A stretch of 64,000 nucleotides of DNA from assembly GCA_964533865.1 (NCBI GenBank), contig CAZHRC010000007.1, forward strand, positions 1 through 64,000, in the 5' to 3' direction. This document shows, in pieces, positions 35,226-42,681 of the stretch. The notes under the pieces were generated by a model that was not told the DNA's origin, searched no databases, and saw only the letters and a list, made by a program, of their open reading frames with translations. Each line of letters begins with the position of its first letter. Within the stretch, counting starts at the first letter, position 1. Origin of the DNA: CAZHRC01 sp964533865 (GTDB lineage: Bacteria > Bacillota > Clostridia > Tissierellales > Peptoniphilaceae). Both the position numbers and the translations under genes were made by a program.

Positions 35226-36470
35226 ATGAAGATTGTAAAAGTGATTTGTTCCAAAGGTCGCACCGGTTTTTTCTTCGACGACCAAAAAGCCATCAAAGCA
35301 GGGGCGGTTGCCAATGGGAACGCCTATGAAGGAAAACCGCTGACTGATGGGTTTACCGCTGTACGCCAACCCGGTGAGGCGATTAGCGTCCAATTGATTT
35401 TAGAAAACGGTCAAATCGCTTTAGGCGACTGCGCCGCTGTTCAATATTCTGGAGCGGGCGGTAGAGATCCCCTGTTCTTGGCTGAAAACTTCATTCCAGT
35501 CATCAATGAGCACATCGCACCGGTTTTTGAAGGGGTGGAGGCCGACAATTTTGTGGCGCTCTGCCACAAACTCGAAGCCATCGAAGTCGATGGAAAAAGA
35601 CTTCACACGGCGATCCGCTATGGTTTTAGCCAAGCGTTACTCGATGCAGTCGCTAAAGCGAACAATATGCTCATGTGCGAAGTCGTCGCAAAAGAGTACA
35701 ACCTAGAAGTCTCTAAAGAGATGATCGACATCTTTTCCCAATCGGGCGACGACCGTTACAACAACGCGGACAAAATGATCATTAAAGGTTCGCCCATCCT
35801 TCCACACGCTCTTATCAACAACGTCGAAACCAAACTCGGCGTAGACGGTGGGTTGTTGAAAGAGTATGTGACATGGCTGAAAAACCGCGTCATCGAACTT
35901 AGAGTTGACGAAAACTACTCTCCGATTTTCCATATTGACGTCTACGGCACGATTGGGATGGCTTTTGGCAACGAAAACTATGAAGCGATGGCTAACTACA
36001 TTGGCGAGCTCGAAAAAGCGGCACATCCATTTAAACTTCGCATCGAAGGGCCGATGGACGCAGACGGACGCCAAGCTCAAATGGAGCATATGAGAGATTT
36101 AAGACAGCTCATCGACGAGAAGGGCATTCAAGTGGAATTAGTTGCCGACGAGTGGTGCAACACGCTAGACGACATTAAGTTCTTTGCAGACAATAAAGCA
36201 GGTCATATGGCTCAAATCAAAACCCCGGACTTGGGATCGATTCACAATTCGGTGGAAGCGGTGCTGTATTGTCAAGAAAAGGGATTTGGCGCTTACCAAG
36301 GTGGCACTTGTAACGAAACGGACCGCTCAGCTCAAGTGTGTACGCAAATCGCCATGGCGACAAAACCTCAACAGATTTTGGCGAAACCTGGCATGGGCGT
36401 AGATGAGGGCTTTATGATCGTCTACAACGAAATGCAAAGGGTATTGGCTTACATCGAAGCCGTGAGATAA
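35226..36470 (+). CDS. mal: Methylaspartate ammonia-lyase
   Basis: A 414-residue enolase-superfamily enzyme that eliminates ammonia from 3-methylaspartate to give mesaconate. Visible active-site stretches are FKLRIEGPMD, the base Lys in AQIKTPDLG (about residue 332) and GTCNETDRSAQ. AAGGAG precedes ATG 35226. It is encoded next to glutamate mutase, the standard order, and its product would be hydrated by the fumarase-like pair upstream. Citramalate lyase, the next enzyme, is not in this window. Confidence 0.95.
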   Translation: MKIVKVICSKGRTGFFFDDQKAIKAGAVANGNAYEGKPLTDGFTAVRQPGEAISVQLILENGQIALGDCAAVQYSGAGGRDPLFLAENFIPVINEHIAPVFEGVEADNFVALCHKLEAIEVDGKRLHTAIRYGFSQALLDAVAKANNMLMCEVVAKEYNLEVSKEMIDIFSQSGDDRYNNADKMIIKGSPILPHALINNVETKLGVDGGLLKEYVTWLKNRVIELRVDENYSPIFHIDVYGTIGMAFGNENYEAMANYIGELEKAAHPFKLRIEGPMDADGRQAQMEHMRDLRQLIDEKGIQVELVADEWCNTLDDIKFFADNKAGHMAQIKTPDLGSIHNSVEAVLYCQEKGFGAYQGGTCNETDRSAQVCTQIAMATKPQQILAKPGMGVDEGFMIVYNEMQRVLAYIEAVR

Positions 36471-36476
36471 CATCAC

Positions 36477-36507
36477 GGGCGCAGAGGGAACTTTGCGCCC
36501 TTTTTTT
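36477..36507 (+). terminator. Terminator after methylaspartate ammonia-lyase
   Basis: GGGCGCA (36477-36483) pairs with TGCGCCC (36494-36500), then seven T. It would separate the pathway genes from the following P-loop gene, whose ribosome site lies only a few bases later, so partial read-through is likely. Confidence 0.85.
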
Positions 36508-36522
36508 GATAGGGAGGCGCAG

Positions 36523-37452
36523 ATGAGAACATCAACAAGACACCAAGAAAGTCACTTATACTCGGCTTTTTACGCTCCTCGCGGTTTTGTCCGTATGGCG
36601 GAGCTAGGCTATTCAATTGCACAACAATACCTCACCCCCTTTGACAACCTAATTGGCGTCATCGGCGATGCGGGATCGGGGAAGAGCATTGTCATCAAAG
36701 GCATGTTTCCAGGCTTGGAATTGACCAACGATGATGAAGGAATTAACGTTCGCCCGCTTCCGATTTTGGATCTAGACGACACGGGGTTTTTCAGCCCCCA
36801 CACCTATCACATGGATATTCGGTTTGAATTGGGTTTCACCCAAATGCACGAGCTGGTCGATGCCATTAAATACGCGTTGAAAATGGGTAAGCGGGTCATC
36901 GTCGAGCATTTTGATTTGATCTATGAAGCGCTTGGATTCAACGCGGACCTCATCATCGGCGTCGGAGAAGAGATCATCGTCACCAGACCGAGTATCTTTG
37001 GTCCCGAGCCAAAACTGATCTACGATGTGGTCTATAAATCGATTAAATATCGAAAAATGGCCCATACTGCCGAGGACCTTTGCGAGTTTTGCCTAAAAGA
37101 CTACGGCGTCACCGACTACGAACACGGCGATGTCAACCATGGTTTCACAATGAACTTTATCGAAAAACCGACATTTAACATCAAACGCTTGGAGGAAGAT
37201 GTGAGGCGATTGATCGCAGCGGATTTGCCCATCGCTTATGTGGATCAAAACCACATACGCATCGGTGATGACCTCCACTATTGCACAGGTCCGAGGATGC
37301 AGTTAAAGAGCACTGGGGGCATAGAAAAGTTCATGCTCCTCTGGGAATTCCTCTACGATAAGCTAGCCGAGCGTTACCTTCTCGTCGGAAGCGTGGGAAG
37401 AGATGATGTTGAAAACTTTAAAGGTTACAATCTGTTGAATCTGGATGACTAA
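36523..37452 (+). CDS. Unknown P-loop protein following the glutamate mutase operon
   Basis: A 309-residue protein with an intact Walker A, GDAGSGKS, near residue 48 and a following MFPGLELTNDD stretch. The C-terminal third has HIRIGDDLHYCTGPRMQ, which recalls the tRNA synthetase second additional domain; I think similar proteins in other glutamate fermenters carry that label, but the metal-ligand pattern is incomplete. No membrane segment or signal. ATG 36523 follows GGGAGG. Possible roles are nucleotide-dependent handling of the cofactor or of an amino acid. Function unassigned. Confidence 0.75.
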   Translation: MRTSTRHQESHLYSAFYAPRGFVRMAELGYSIAQQYLTPFDNLIGVIGDAGSGKSIVIKGMFPGLELTNDDEGINVRPLPILDLDDTGFFSPHTYHMDIRFELGFTQMHELVDAIKYALKMGKRVIVEHFDLIYEALGFNADLIIGVGEEIIVTRPSIFGPEPKLIYDVVYKSIKYRKMAHTAEDLCEFCLKDYGVTDYEHGDVNHGFTMNFIEKPTFNIKRLEEDVRRLIAADLPIAYVDQNHIRIGDDLHYCTGPRMQLKSTGGIEKFMLLWEFLYDKLAERYLLVGSVGRDDVENFKGYNLLNLDD

Positions 37453-37517
37453 TGCGAGCAAAAAGGGTTCTTTGTCAAATTCTGTTGGTTGAGAATAGAA
37501 TATCGAAATCAATTTCT

Positions 37518-37549
37518 AAAGGCGGTGTGTTGAAATACCGCCTTTTTTT
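37518..37549 (+). terminator. Terminator after the P-loop gene
   Basis: AAAGGCGGT (37518-37526) pairs with ACCGCCTTT (37537-37545), followed by more T. Confidence 0.88.
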
Positions 37550-37651
37550 GTTTGTTTATTTTTCAGTAGCCCATTGTCGAAATGGCTAAAAGGGTCCTTT
37601 GCCGTTGCCATGAGCTCCACGCTTTTGACCTTACACCTGCCGAAGGCATAC

Positions 37652-37693
37652 TTCACCCCTTCATTGTTCAATTGAGGGGTGAAATGGTACAAT
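37652..37693 (+). promoter_or_regulatory. mutY promoter inside an inverted repeat
   Basis: TTGTTC (37664-37669), an 18-base spacer and TACAAT (37688-37693) form a plausible promoter. A perfect 9-base inverted repeat, TTCACCCCT (37652-37660) and AGGGGTGAA (37675-37683), flanks the -35 box. This could be an operator for a dimeric regulator. Confidence 0.5.
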
Positions 37694-37710
37694 GGATTCA
37701 GGAGGTCGAG

Positions 37711-38826
37711 ATGACCATGATCAATGAGAAAACAGAGTTCAATCGCAAGTTACTCGACTGGTATCGAGCCCATAAACGTCCTATGCCTTGGCGGGACGAC
37801 CCTTCGCCCTATCGGGTGTGGGTGTCGGAGATCATGTTACAACAGACTCAGGTGGCGACAGTGATTCCTTATTTTGAACGCTTTATCGCTACCATCCCAT
37901 CGGTGAAGGCGCTCTCAGAAATTTCTGATGAGGTGTTGCTAAAATTATGGGAAGGATTGGGGTATTATAATAGAGTAAGGAATATGAAACTAGCAGCCCG
38001 CCAAATTATGGAAGTTTTTGATGGAGAGATTCCAGATCGTTTGGAGGCGTTGAGGTCTTTAAAGGGCATAGGCCCATACACCGCGGGGGCGATTCGATCG
38101 ATTGCTTTTGGGAAAAAGGCAAGCGCTGTCGACGGCAATGTCTATCGTGTGATGGCGAGGTTGAGCGGTATTGAAGAGGATATCGCTTTGGGAAAGACGA
38201 AAAGAGGGTTGGAACAGTTAGCGGAAGCCTTGTTACCTGACGGTGACTATTCCGATTATACTCAGGCGCTCATCGAGTTGGGCGCTCTGATTTGTCTACC
38301 AAAAGGGTCTCCACTGTGTGAGGATTGTCCCGTTTCAGCTCACTGTATCGCCAACCACACGGGGAAAACGAGGGTAATCCCTTTTAAATCTCCTAAAAAG
38401 AAAAAGCGAATCGAGGAATTGACGGTTTTTGTGATTCGATTCAAGGAGCGCTATGCGCTGCGCAGACGCGGCGCGTCTGGATTGCTTTCGAGTATGTGGG
38501 AATTACCCAATACAGAAGGCGTGCTAGATGAGGTATCCGCTGGGGAATACATCGAAAGCTTATGCCTTCGACCTCAACAAGTGACTTCCCTAGGAGATGA
38601 TGTCCACGTGTTTAGCCATGTTCAATGGAATATGACACTGTATTACGTCACGACGGATGACTGTGGTGATGATCCCTCACTTCATTGGGTGGACGCACAC
38701 AGTCTACGGACGATATACAGTTTGCCGACAGCTTTTAGAAAAGTAATAGAGCGAGAACTTCATTATGCGCTGGTGGCAGAAGAGCCAAGTGACTACACGA
38801 TAGAAGGAGGGGTAAACCGTGTTTGA
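37711..38826 (+). CDS. mutY: A/G-specific adenine DNA glycosylase
   Basis: A 371-residue base-excision repair enzyme removing adenine opposite 8-oxoguanine. The N-terminal part has EIMLQQTQV, the helix-hairpin-helix LKGIGPYTAGAI and the catalytic Asp region VDGNVYRV. A [4Fe-4S] cluster site C-x6-C-x2-C-x5-C follows (CLPKGSPLCEDCPVSAHC), then a C-terminal NUDIX-like domain. I chose ATG 37711 after GGAGG; the frame stays open 43 codons upstream but that region is the promoter. The stop overlaps the next gene by eight bases. Confidence 0.93.
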   Translation: MTMINEKTEFNRKLLDWYRAHKRPMPWRDDPSPYRVWVSEIMLQQTQVATVIPYFERFIATIPSVKALSEISDEVLLKLWEGLGYYNRVRNMKLAARQIMEVFDGEIPDRLEALRSLKGIGPYTAGAIRSIAFGKKASAVDGNVYRVMARLSGIEEDIALGKTKRGLEQLAEALLPDGDYSDYTQALIELGALICLPKGSPLCEDCPVSAHCIANHTGKTRVIPFKSPKKKKRIEELTVFVIRFKERYALRRRGASGLLSSMWELPNTEGVLDEVSAGEYIESLCLRPQQVTSLGDDVHVFSHVQWNMTLYYVTTDDCGDDPSLHWVDAHSLRTIYSLPTAFRKVIERELHYALVAEEPSDYTIEGGVNRV

Positions 38827-39091
38827 CGGGTTAATCGATGAGTTGACGAGCGGATTTAGTGGAGCGTTAGCACCGCTAACCGATAACTTGACGCAACTGC
38901 AGGATAAAATAGGGGTATTTGAACAGTCTTTTGGAGAAGGTTTTCAATTTTTATTGATCCTCATGGGTATTCTCATCGGTTTAACGGCGGGGATCCTCGT
39001 GGCGGTCGTTCTACTTGGCAGAAGGCGAAACCAACTCCTATCTTCGATACTCTACAAGATGGAAAGACAGAAAGGGATCAACGATGACTAA
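38819..39091 (+). CDS. Small single-pass membrane protein
   Basis: A 90-residue protein starting at GTG 38819 after AAGGAGG. An amphipathic N-terminal half (FDGLIDELTSGFSGALAPLTDNL) precedes one strongly hydrophobic helix (about residues 43-66) and a basic tail with LLGRRRNQLL. It overlaps both neighbours (eight bases each), so it is part of a coupled mutY-nitroreductase unit. No family recognised. Confidence 0.65.
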   Translation: MFDGLIDELTSGFSGALAPLTDNLTQLQDKIGVFEQSFGEGFQFLLILMGILIGLTAGILVAVVLLGRRRNQLLSSILYKMERQKGINDD

Positions 39092-39749
39092 GGGATCGAC
39101 TATGATCGAAGCGATGAATCGTCGCTTTGCGTGTAAAAGCTATGACCCGACTAAAAAGGTGTCTGACGAGGATTTTAAAGTGATTATGGAAGTGGCAAGA
39201 CTTTCGCCAAGCTCGCTAGGATTTGAGCCGTGGAAGTTTGTGGTGTTGGAAAATAAAAGGGTTCAAGAAAAGTTGGCGCCTTACGCTTGGGGAGCGCAAA
39301 AGAGTTTTGAAGGGGCGAGCCACGTGGTCCTTATTTTGGCAAGACAACCTGAGGATATGGCATTTGATTCGGAGTATATTCGATATATCCAACAGGATAT
39401 TCAAAAGTTCCCAGAGGATATGCTTCAACAACGAAATGCGAAGTACAAAGACTTCCAAGAAGTGGATTTTAATTTGCTCGAATCCGATCGGGCGTTGTTT
39501 GATTGGACCTCGAAGCAAGCTTACATCCCACTGGCGAATATGCTCACCGCGGCAGCCCTTCTCGACATTGACGCGACGCCGATCGAAGGGTTTCATCAAG
39601 AAGAAATGCACTGCATACTCGTAGAGGAAGGGGTTTACGATCCCAAACATTACAAATTGGCGATTATGATTGCGTTTGGCTACGCCGACAAGGAGCATCG
39701 CCCAAAAACTCGTCGCCCGATGGACGAGGTGTGGGCGTGGTATAAGTAG
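39084..39749 (+). CDS. Nitroreductase-family NAD(P)H oxidoreductase
   Basis: A 221-residue flavoprotein of the nitroreductase fold (NfsB/YfkO type). FMN-binding patterns are RRFACKSYD near the N-terminus, RLSPSSLGFEPWKF, and the C-terminal ATPIEGFHQEE with IMIAFGYAD. It would reduce quinones, nitro compounds or enals with NAD(P)H. ATG 39084 overlaps the preceding gene; upstream open sequence is that gene in another frame. Confidence 0.88.
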   Translation: MTKGSTMIEAMNRRFACKSYDPTKKVSDEDFKVIMEVARLSPSSLGFEPWKFVVLENKRVQEKLAPYAWGAQKSFEGASHVVLILARQPEDMAFDSEYIRYIQQDIQKFPEDMLQQRNAKYKDFQEVDFNLLESDRALFDWTSKQAYIPLANMLTAAALLDIDATPIEGFHQEEMHCILVEEGVYDPKHYKLAIMIAFGYADKEHRPKTRRPMDEVWAWYK

Positions 39750-39751
39750 CT

Positions 39752-40489
39752 ATGGCACGACAAAGGCTCGATAAAATGTTGGCAAATTCCGGACAAGGCA
39801 CTCGGAGCGAAGTAAAGAAGATGATCACCAAAGGAGCAGTCACCATTGATGGGGTGAGTTGCACCAACCCTGCAACACAAGTGGATACGGATGTGAATCA
39901 GGTGAGGTTGAACGGGGTTCTCATCGGTTACAAACCCTACTTGTACGTGATGATGAACAAACCGGCAGGCGTTCTTTCCGCCACGGAGGACGAATCGATG
40001 GAGACGGTTGTGGATTTGTTGAGCGACGAGGACAAACGCTACGCGCCTCATCCCGTTGGTCGCTTGGACAAAGACACGGTGGGGTTGTTGTTTTTAACCA
40101 ATGATGGCACACTGACTCATTTCGTCACCTCTCCTAAACGTGGGGTGGATAAAGTCTATCGGGTGCGAATCGATCGCCTCTTAGACGAACGGGCGGTGGA
40201 CCGATTTCGTCAAGGTTTTCATTTGATGCCTGAAAATTACAGGACTTTACCTGCGAAATTAGAATTTTTAGGAGACGGTAGCTACGAAGTGACGATTCAA
40301 GAAGGCAAGTACCATCAGGTGAAACGGATGTTCCTCGCTTTGGAACGTCAAGTAATCCATTTAAAGCGGATTTCCATTGGTCCGATCGGTTTAGACGCTG
40401 TATTGGGGGAGGGAGAGTACCGCCATCTGACAGAAGAAGAAGTTGAGGCGCTTTACGCTGCTACGGGATTTGAAAGGAGCAAAGGATGA
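39752..40489 (+). CDS. rsuA: 16S rRNA pseudouridine synthase, RsuA family
   Basis: A 245-residue enzyme: S4 RNA-binding domain (residues 3-60, RLDKMLANSGQGTRSEVKKM), then the RsuA/RluB catalytic domain with the active Asp in GRLDKDTVGLLFLT (about residue 109). It probably makes pseudouridine 516 in 16S rRNA; RluB-type 23S activity is less likely given length. The stop overlaps the following lyase gene by four bases. Confidence 0.85.
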   Translation: MARQRLDKMLANSGQGTRSEVKKMITKGAVTIDGVSCTNPATQVDTDVNQVRLNGVLIGYKPYLYVMMNKPAGVLSATEDESMETVVDLLSDEDKRYAPHPVGRLDKDTVGLLFLTNDGTLTHFVTSPKRGVDKVYRVRIDRLLDERAVDRFRQGFHLMPENYRTLPAKLEFLGDGSYEVTIQEGKYHQVKRMFLALERQVIHLKRISIGPIGLDAVLGEGEYRHLTEEEVEALYAATGFERSKG

Positions 40490-41679
40490 CGAAGGACCAT
40501 TTTGATACTCTGGCTGTGTGGGGTGAGGAGGAAGGCGAAAACCCCAGACGGGCATTGAACCCGCCAATTTTTCAGACCTCATCCTTCACTATGGAAGATA
40601 TTGACGTGGTAGAGGATATTATGAGTTTTAACCGCGATGACCTCGTTTACACCAGAGGAAACAATCCGACGTTGAACCTCCTTGAGCGACGTATTGCTCT
40701 TTTGGAAGGCGGTGTAGCAGGGGTAAGTTTTTCTTCGGGGATGGGGGCGATTTCCTCGACACTACTTTCTCTTTTGGAGCCGGGAGACAAGCTGATCTGC
40801 CATAAAGTATTGTACGGATCCAGTGTTAGCTTTGCCACATCGATACTGAAGCGCTACCGCATCGAAGCGGTCTTTGTCGATGCGACTTCTCTCGACGAGG
40901 TGGCATCGGCATTGGCTGATGGGGCTAAGGTGGTATACCTGGAAACTCCGGCAAATCCAAGTCTCGACATTTTGGATATTGTCGCTATTTCTGAGATGGC
41001 TCATCGATTGAGCGCAAAGGTTGTCGTGGACAACACCTTTGCTACACCGTATTTTCAACAACCCCTAGCTCTAGGCGCCGATGTGGTTCTTCACAGTGCC
41101 ACCAAGTACTTATGTGGTCATGGCGATGCGTTGGGCGGTTTGGTGACTTCTAAAGACGAAGCGTTTCTCCATCGCTTAAAGTTTGGTTATATGGCGGAGT
41201 TTGGCAATGTGCTCAGTCCTTTTAATGCCTGGTTGATTTTGAGGGGGATAAAAACGCTAGGGGTGCGCATGAAGCGTCACGAAGAAAACGCCATGGCCAT
41301 CGCCTCTTTTTTGGAATCCCACGAAGCGGTGGAAAAGGTATGGTATCCTGGATTGACGAGTTTTCCAGGCCACCAGCTCGCAAAAGCTCAGATGATGGGT
41401 TACGGCGGCATGATTTCTTTGGTATTGAAAGGCACCGAAGAAAAAGCGAAGGTGTTTATCCGAAAGTTGCGGTTATTTCATTTGGCGGTCAGCCTCGGCG
41501 ACTGTGACAGCCTAGTAGAAATGCCCTATGTTATGACACACCGAGGCTATAGCGATGATGACTTGGCGCCGTTGGGATTGACCACACGATTGGTACGTCT
41601 TTCCGTTGGCATCGAAGATGTGAGAGATTTGATCAAAGACATTGAACAAGCATTGGAGGAAGGCGATGAAACACGTTAG
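40486..41679 (+). CDS. Trans-sulfuration PLP enzyme (cystathionine/methionine gamma-lyase type)
   Basis: A 397-residue Cys/Met metabolism enzyme. The PLP Lys lies in HSATKYLCGHGDALGG (about residue 205), and YTRGNNPT, SSGMGAIS and ETPANPSL are the usual cofactor stretches. HGDALGG resembles methionine gamma-lyase, yet the Cys found in the LYG loop of many methionine gamma-lyases is Ser here (LYGSS). It could make H2S, methanethiol or cystathionine-derived products. It overlaps both neighbours. Confidence 0.87.
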   Translation: MTKDHFDTLAVWGEEEGENPRRALNPPIFQTSSFTMEDIDVVEDIMSFNRDDLVYTRGNNPTLNLLERRIALLEGGVAGVSFSSGMGAISSTLLSLLEPGDKLICHKVLYGSSVSFATSILKRYRIEAVFVDATSLDEVASALADGAKVVYLETPANPSLDILDIVAISEMAHRLSAKVVVDNTFATPYFQQPLALGADVVLHSATKYLCGHGDALGGLVTSKDEAFLHRLKFGYMAEFGNVLSPFNAWLILRGIKTLGVRMKRHEENAMAIASFLESHEAVEKVWYPGLTSFPGHQLAKAQMMGYGGMISLVLKGTEEKAKVFIRKLRLFHLAVSLGDCDSLVEMPYVMTHRGYSDDDLAPLGLTTRLVRLSVGIEDVRDLIKDIEQALEEGDETR

Positions 41680-42178
41680 ATTGGCGGATTATGGAGATTT
41701 GCTAGAATGTCATGAGATCTACAAAAAGGCAAAGAAAAGAATGGAAAAAGACAAAATTCCTCAATGGACAGGGGCGTACCCTAGTGATAAGGACCTGAAC
41801 AAGGATGTGGAAGAGAAAAATTGCTACGTTTTTGAAAAGAAAGGTGAGATTCGCGGGGTGATGGCTCTGATCTTTGAAGAGGAGCCGACCTACGCCAACA
41901 TTGACGGGGTGTGGCTAACCGACGGACCATACGCTACCATTCATCGCATCGCGGTCAAAAAACCGGGTTCTGGAGTGGCTGAGGATATGTTGGATTTTGC
42001 ACAGGCACTAGCGGTGAAAAAGGGATGCCGGTCTCTTCGCGTGGACACCCACGAGTACAATCGGCCGATGCGACGATTTTTGAGTAAGAACGCCTTCGAT
42101 TGTTGTGGGGTAGTGGAGTTGGCTGATGGCTCCAAGCGCAGGGCTTACGAAAAGCCCCTAAAGCGTCATAAAAAATGA
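41666..42178 (+). CDS. GNAT-family acetyltransferase
   Basis: A 170-residue protein of the GNAT fold. The acetyl-CoA region is IHRIAVKKPGSGVAEDMLDFA (cut here to its outline: RIAV, then PGSGVAE), a variant of the QxxGxG/A loop, followed by LRVDTHEYNRPMRRFLSKN, typical of small GNATs. ATG 41666 follows GAGGAAGG. Substrate unknown. It overlaps the lyase gene by 14 bases and the alkyltransferase gene by four. Confidence 0.78.
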   Translation: MKHVRLADYGDLLECHEIYKKAKKRMEKDKIPQWTGAYPSDKDLNKDVEEKNCYVFEKKGEIRGVMALIFEEEPTYANIDGVWLTDGPYATIHRIAVKKPGSGVAEDMLDFAQALAVKKGCRSLRVDTHEYNRPMRRFLSKNAFDCCGVVELADGSKRRAYEKPLKRHKK

Positions 42179-42636
42179 TGGCGAGGCTTCATATCGATTC
42201 GCCGATTGGCCCTTTGACCTTGGTGGAAGAAAGGGGATACTTAGTTCAATTGGATTTTGGGACCCACGGCGTCGTGGAGTCTGAGACTTCTCCGGTGCTC
42301 GAAGAAGCTGTCCGCCAATTGAACGGATATTTTAAAGGGGAGAGAAGAGCGTTTGACCTTCCCTTAAATCCGCGAGGAACCGAGTTTCAACGCAAGGTGT
42401 GGCAGGCGTTGTGCACCATCGACTACGGGGCGACTATAAGCTACAAACAATTAGCGGAGTCTGTGGGTTCGCCAAAGGCTTATCGTGCCGTGGGAAACGC
42501 GAACAGCCGCAATCCGATTCCCGTCATCATCCCTTGTCATCGAGTGATCGGAGCAGATGGAAAATTAGTAGGCTACGGCGGTGGGGTGACGATTAAAGCA
42601 TACTTATTGGACATGGAGAAAAGAGTCGAAAGATAG
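42175..42636 (+). CDS. ogt: Methylated-DNA--protein-cysteine methyltransferase
   Basis: A 153-residue suicide repair protein. The acceptor Cys is in IPCHRVIG (about residue 123), with the recognition-helix stretch YRAVGNANSRNPIP before it and GTEFQRKVWQALCTI earlier. Two start codons in a row (42175, 42178); the first overlaps the previous stop. There is no strong ribosome site, so coupling to the upstream gene is likely. Confidence 0.93.
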   Translation: MMARLHIDSPIGPLTLVEERGYLVQLDFGTHGVVESETSPVLEEAVRQLNGYFKGERRAFDLPLNPRGTEFQRKVWQALCTIDYGATISYKQLAESVGSPKAYRAVGNANSRNPIPVIIPCHRVIGADGKLVGYGGGVTIKAYLLDMEKRVER

Positions 42637-42660
42637 AGTAGATCTTGGAGGATGACGGTC

Positions 42661-42681
42661 ATGAAAAAAGGACACAAATGA
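42661..42681 (+). CDS. Six-codon leader frame before the AarF gene
   Basis: ATG 42661, nine bases after GGAGG, starts MKKGHK and stops with TGA overlapping the ATG of the AarF gene (ATGA). It would couple translation of the large gene. It may equally be incidental, since AAAGGA within it can serve as ribosome site for the main start. Confidence 0.35.
   Translation: MKKGHK

Noticed and set aside
40486..41679. Calling the trans-sulfuration enzyme firmly methionine gamma-lyase.
   Set aside because: The HGDALGG stretch is similar but the loop Cys is Ser; the substrate stays open.
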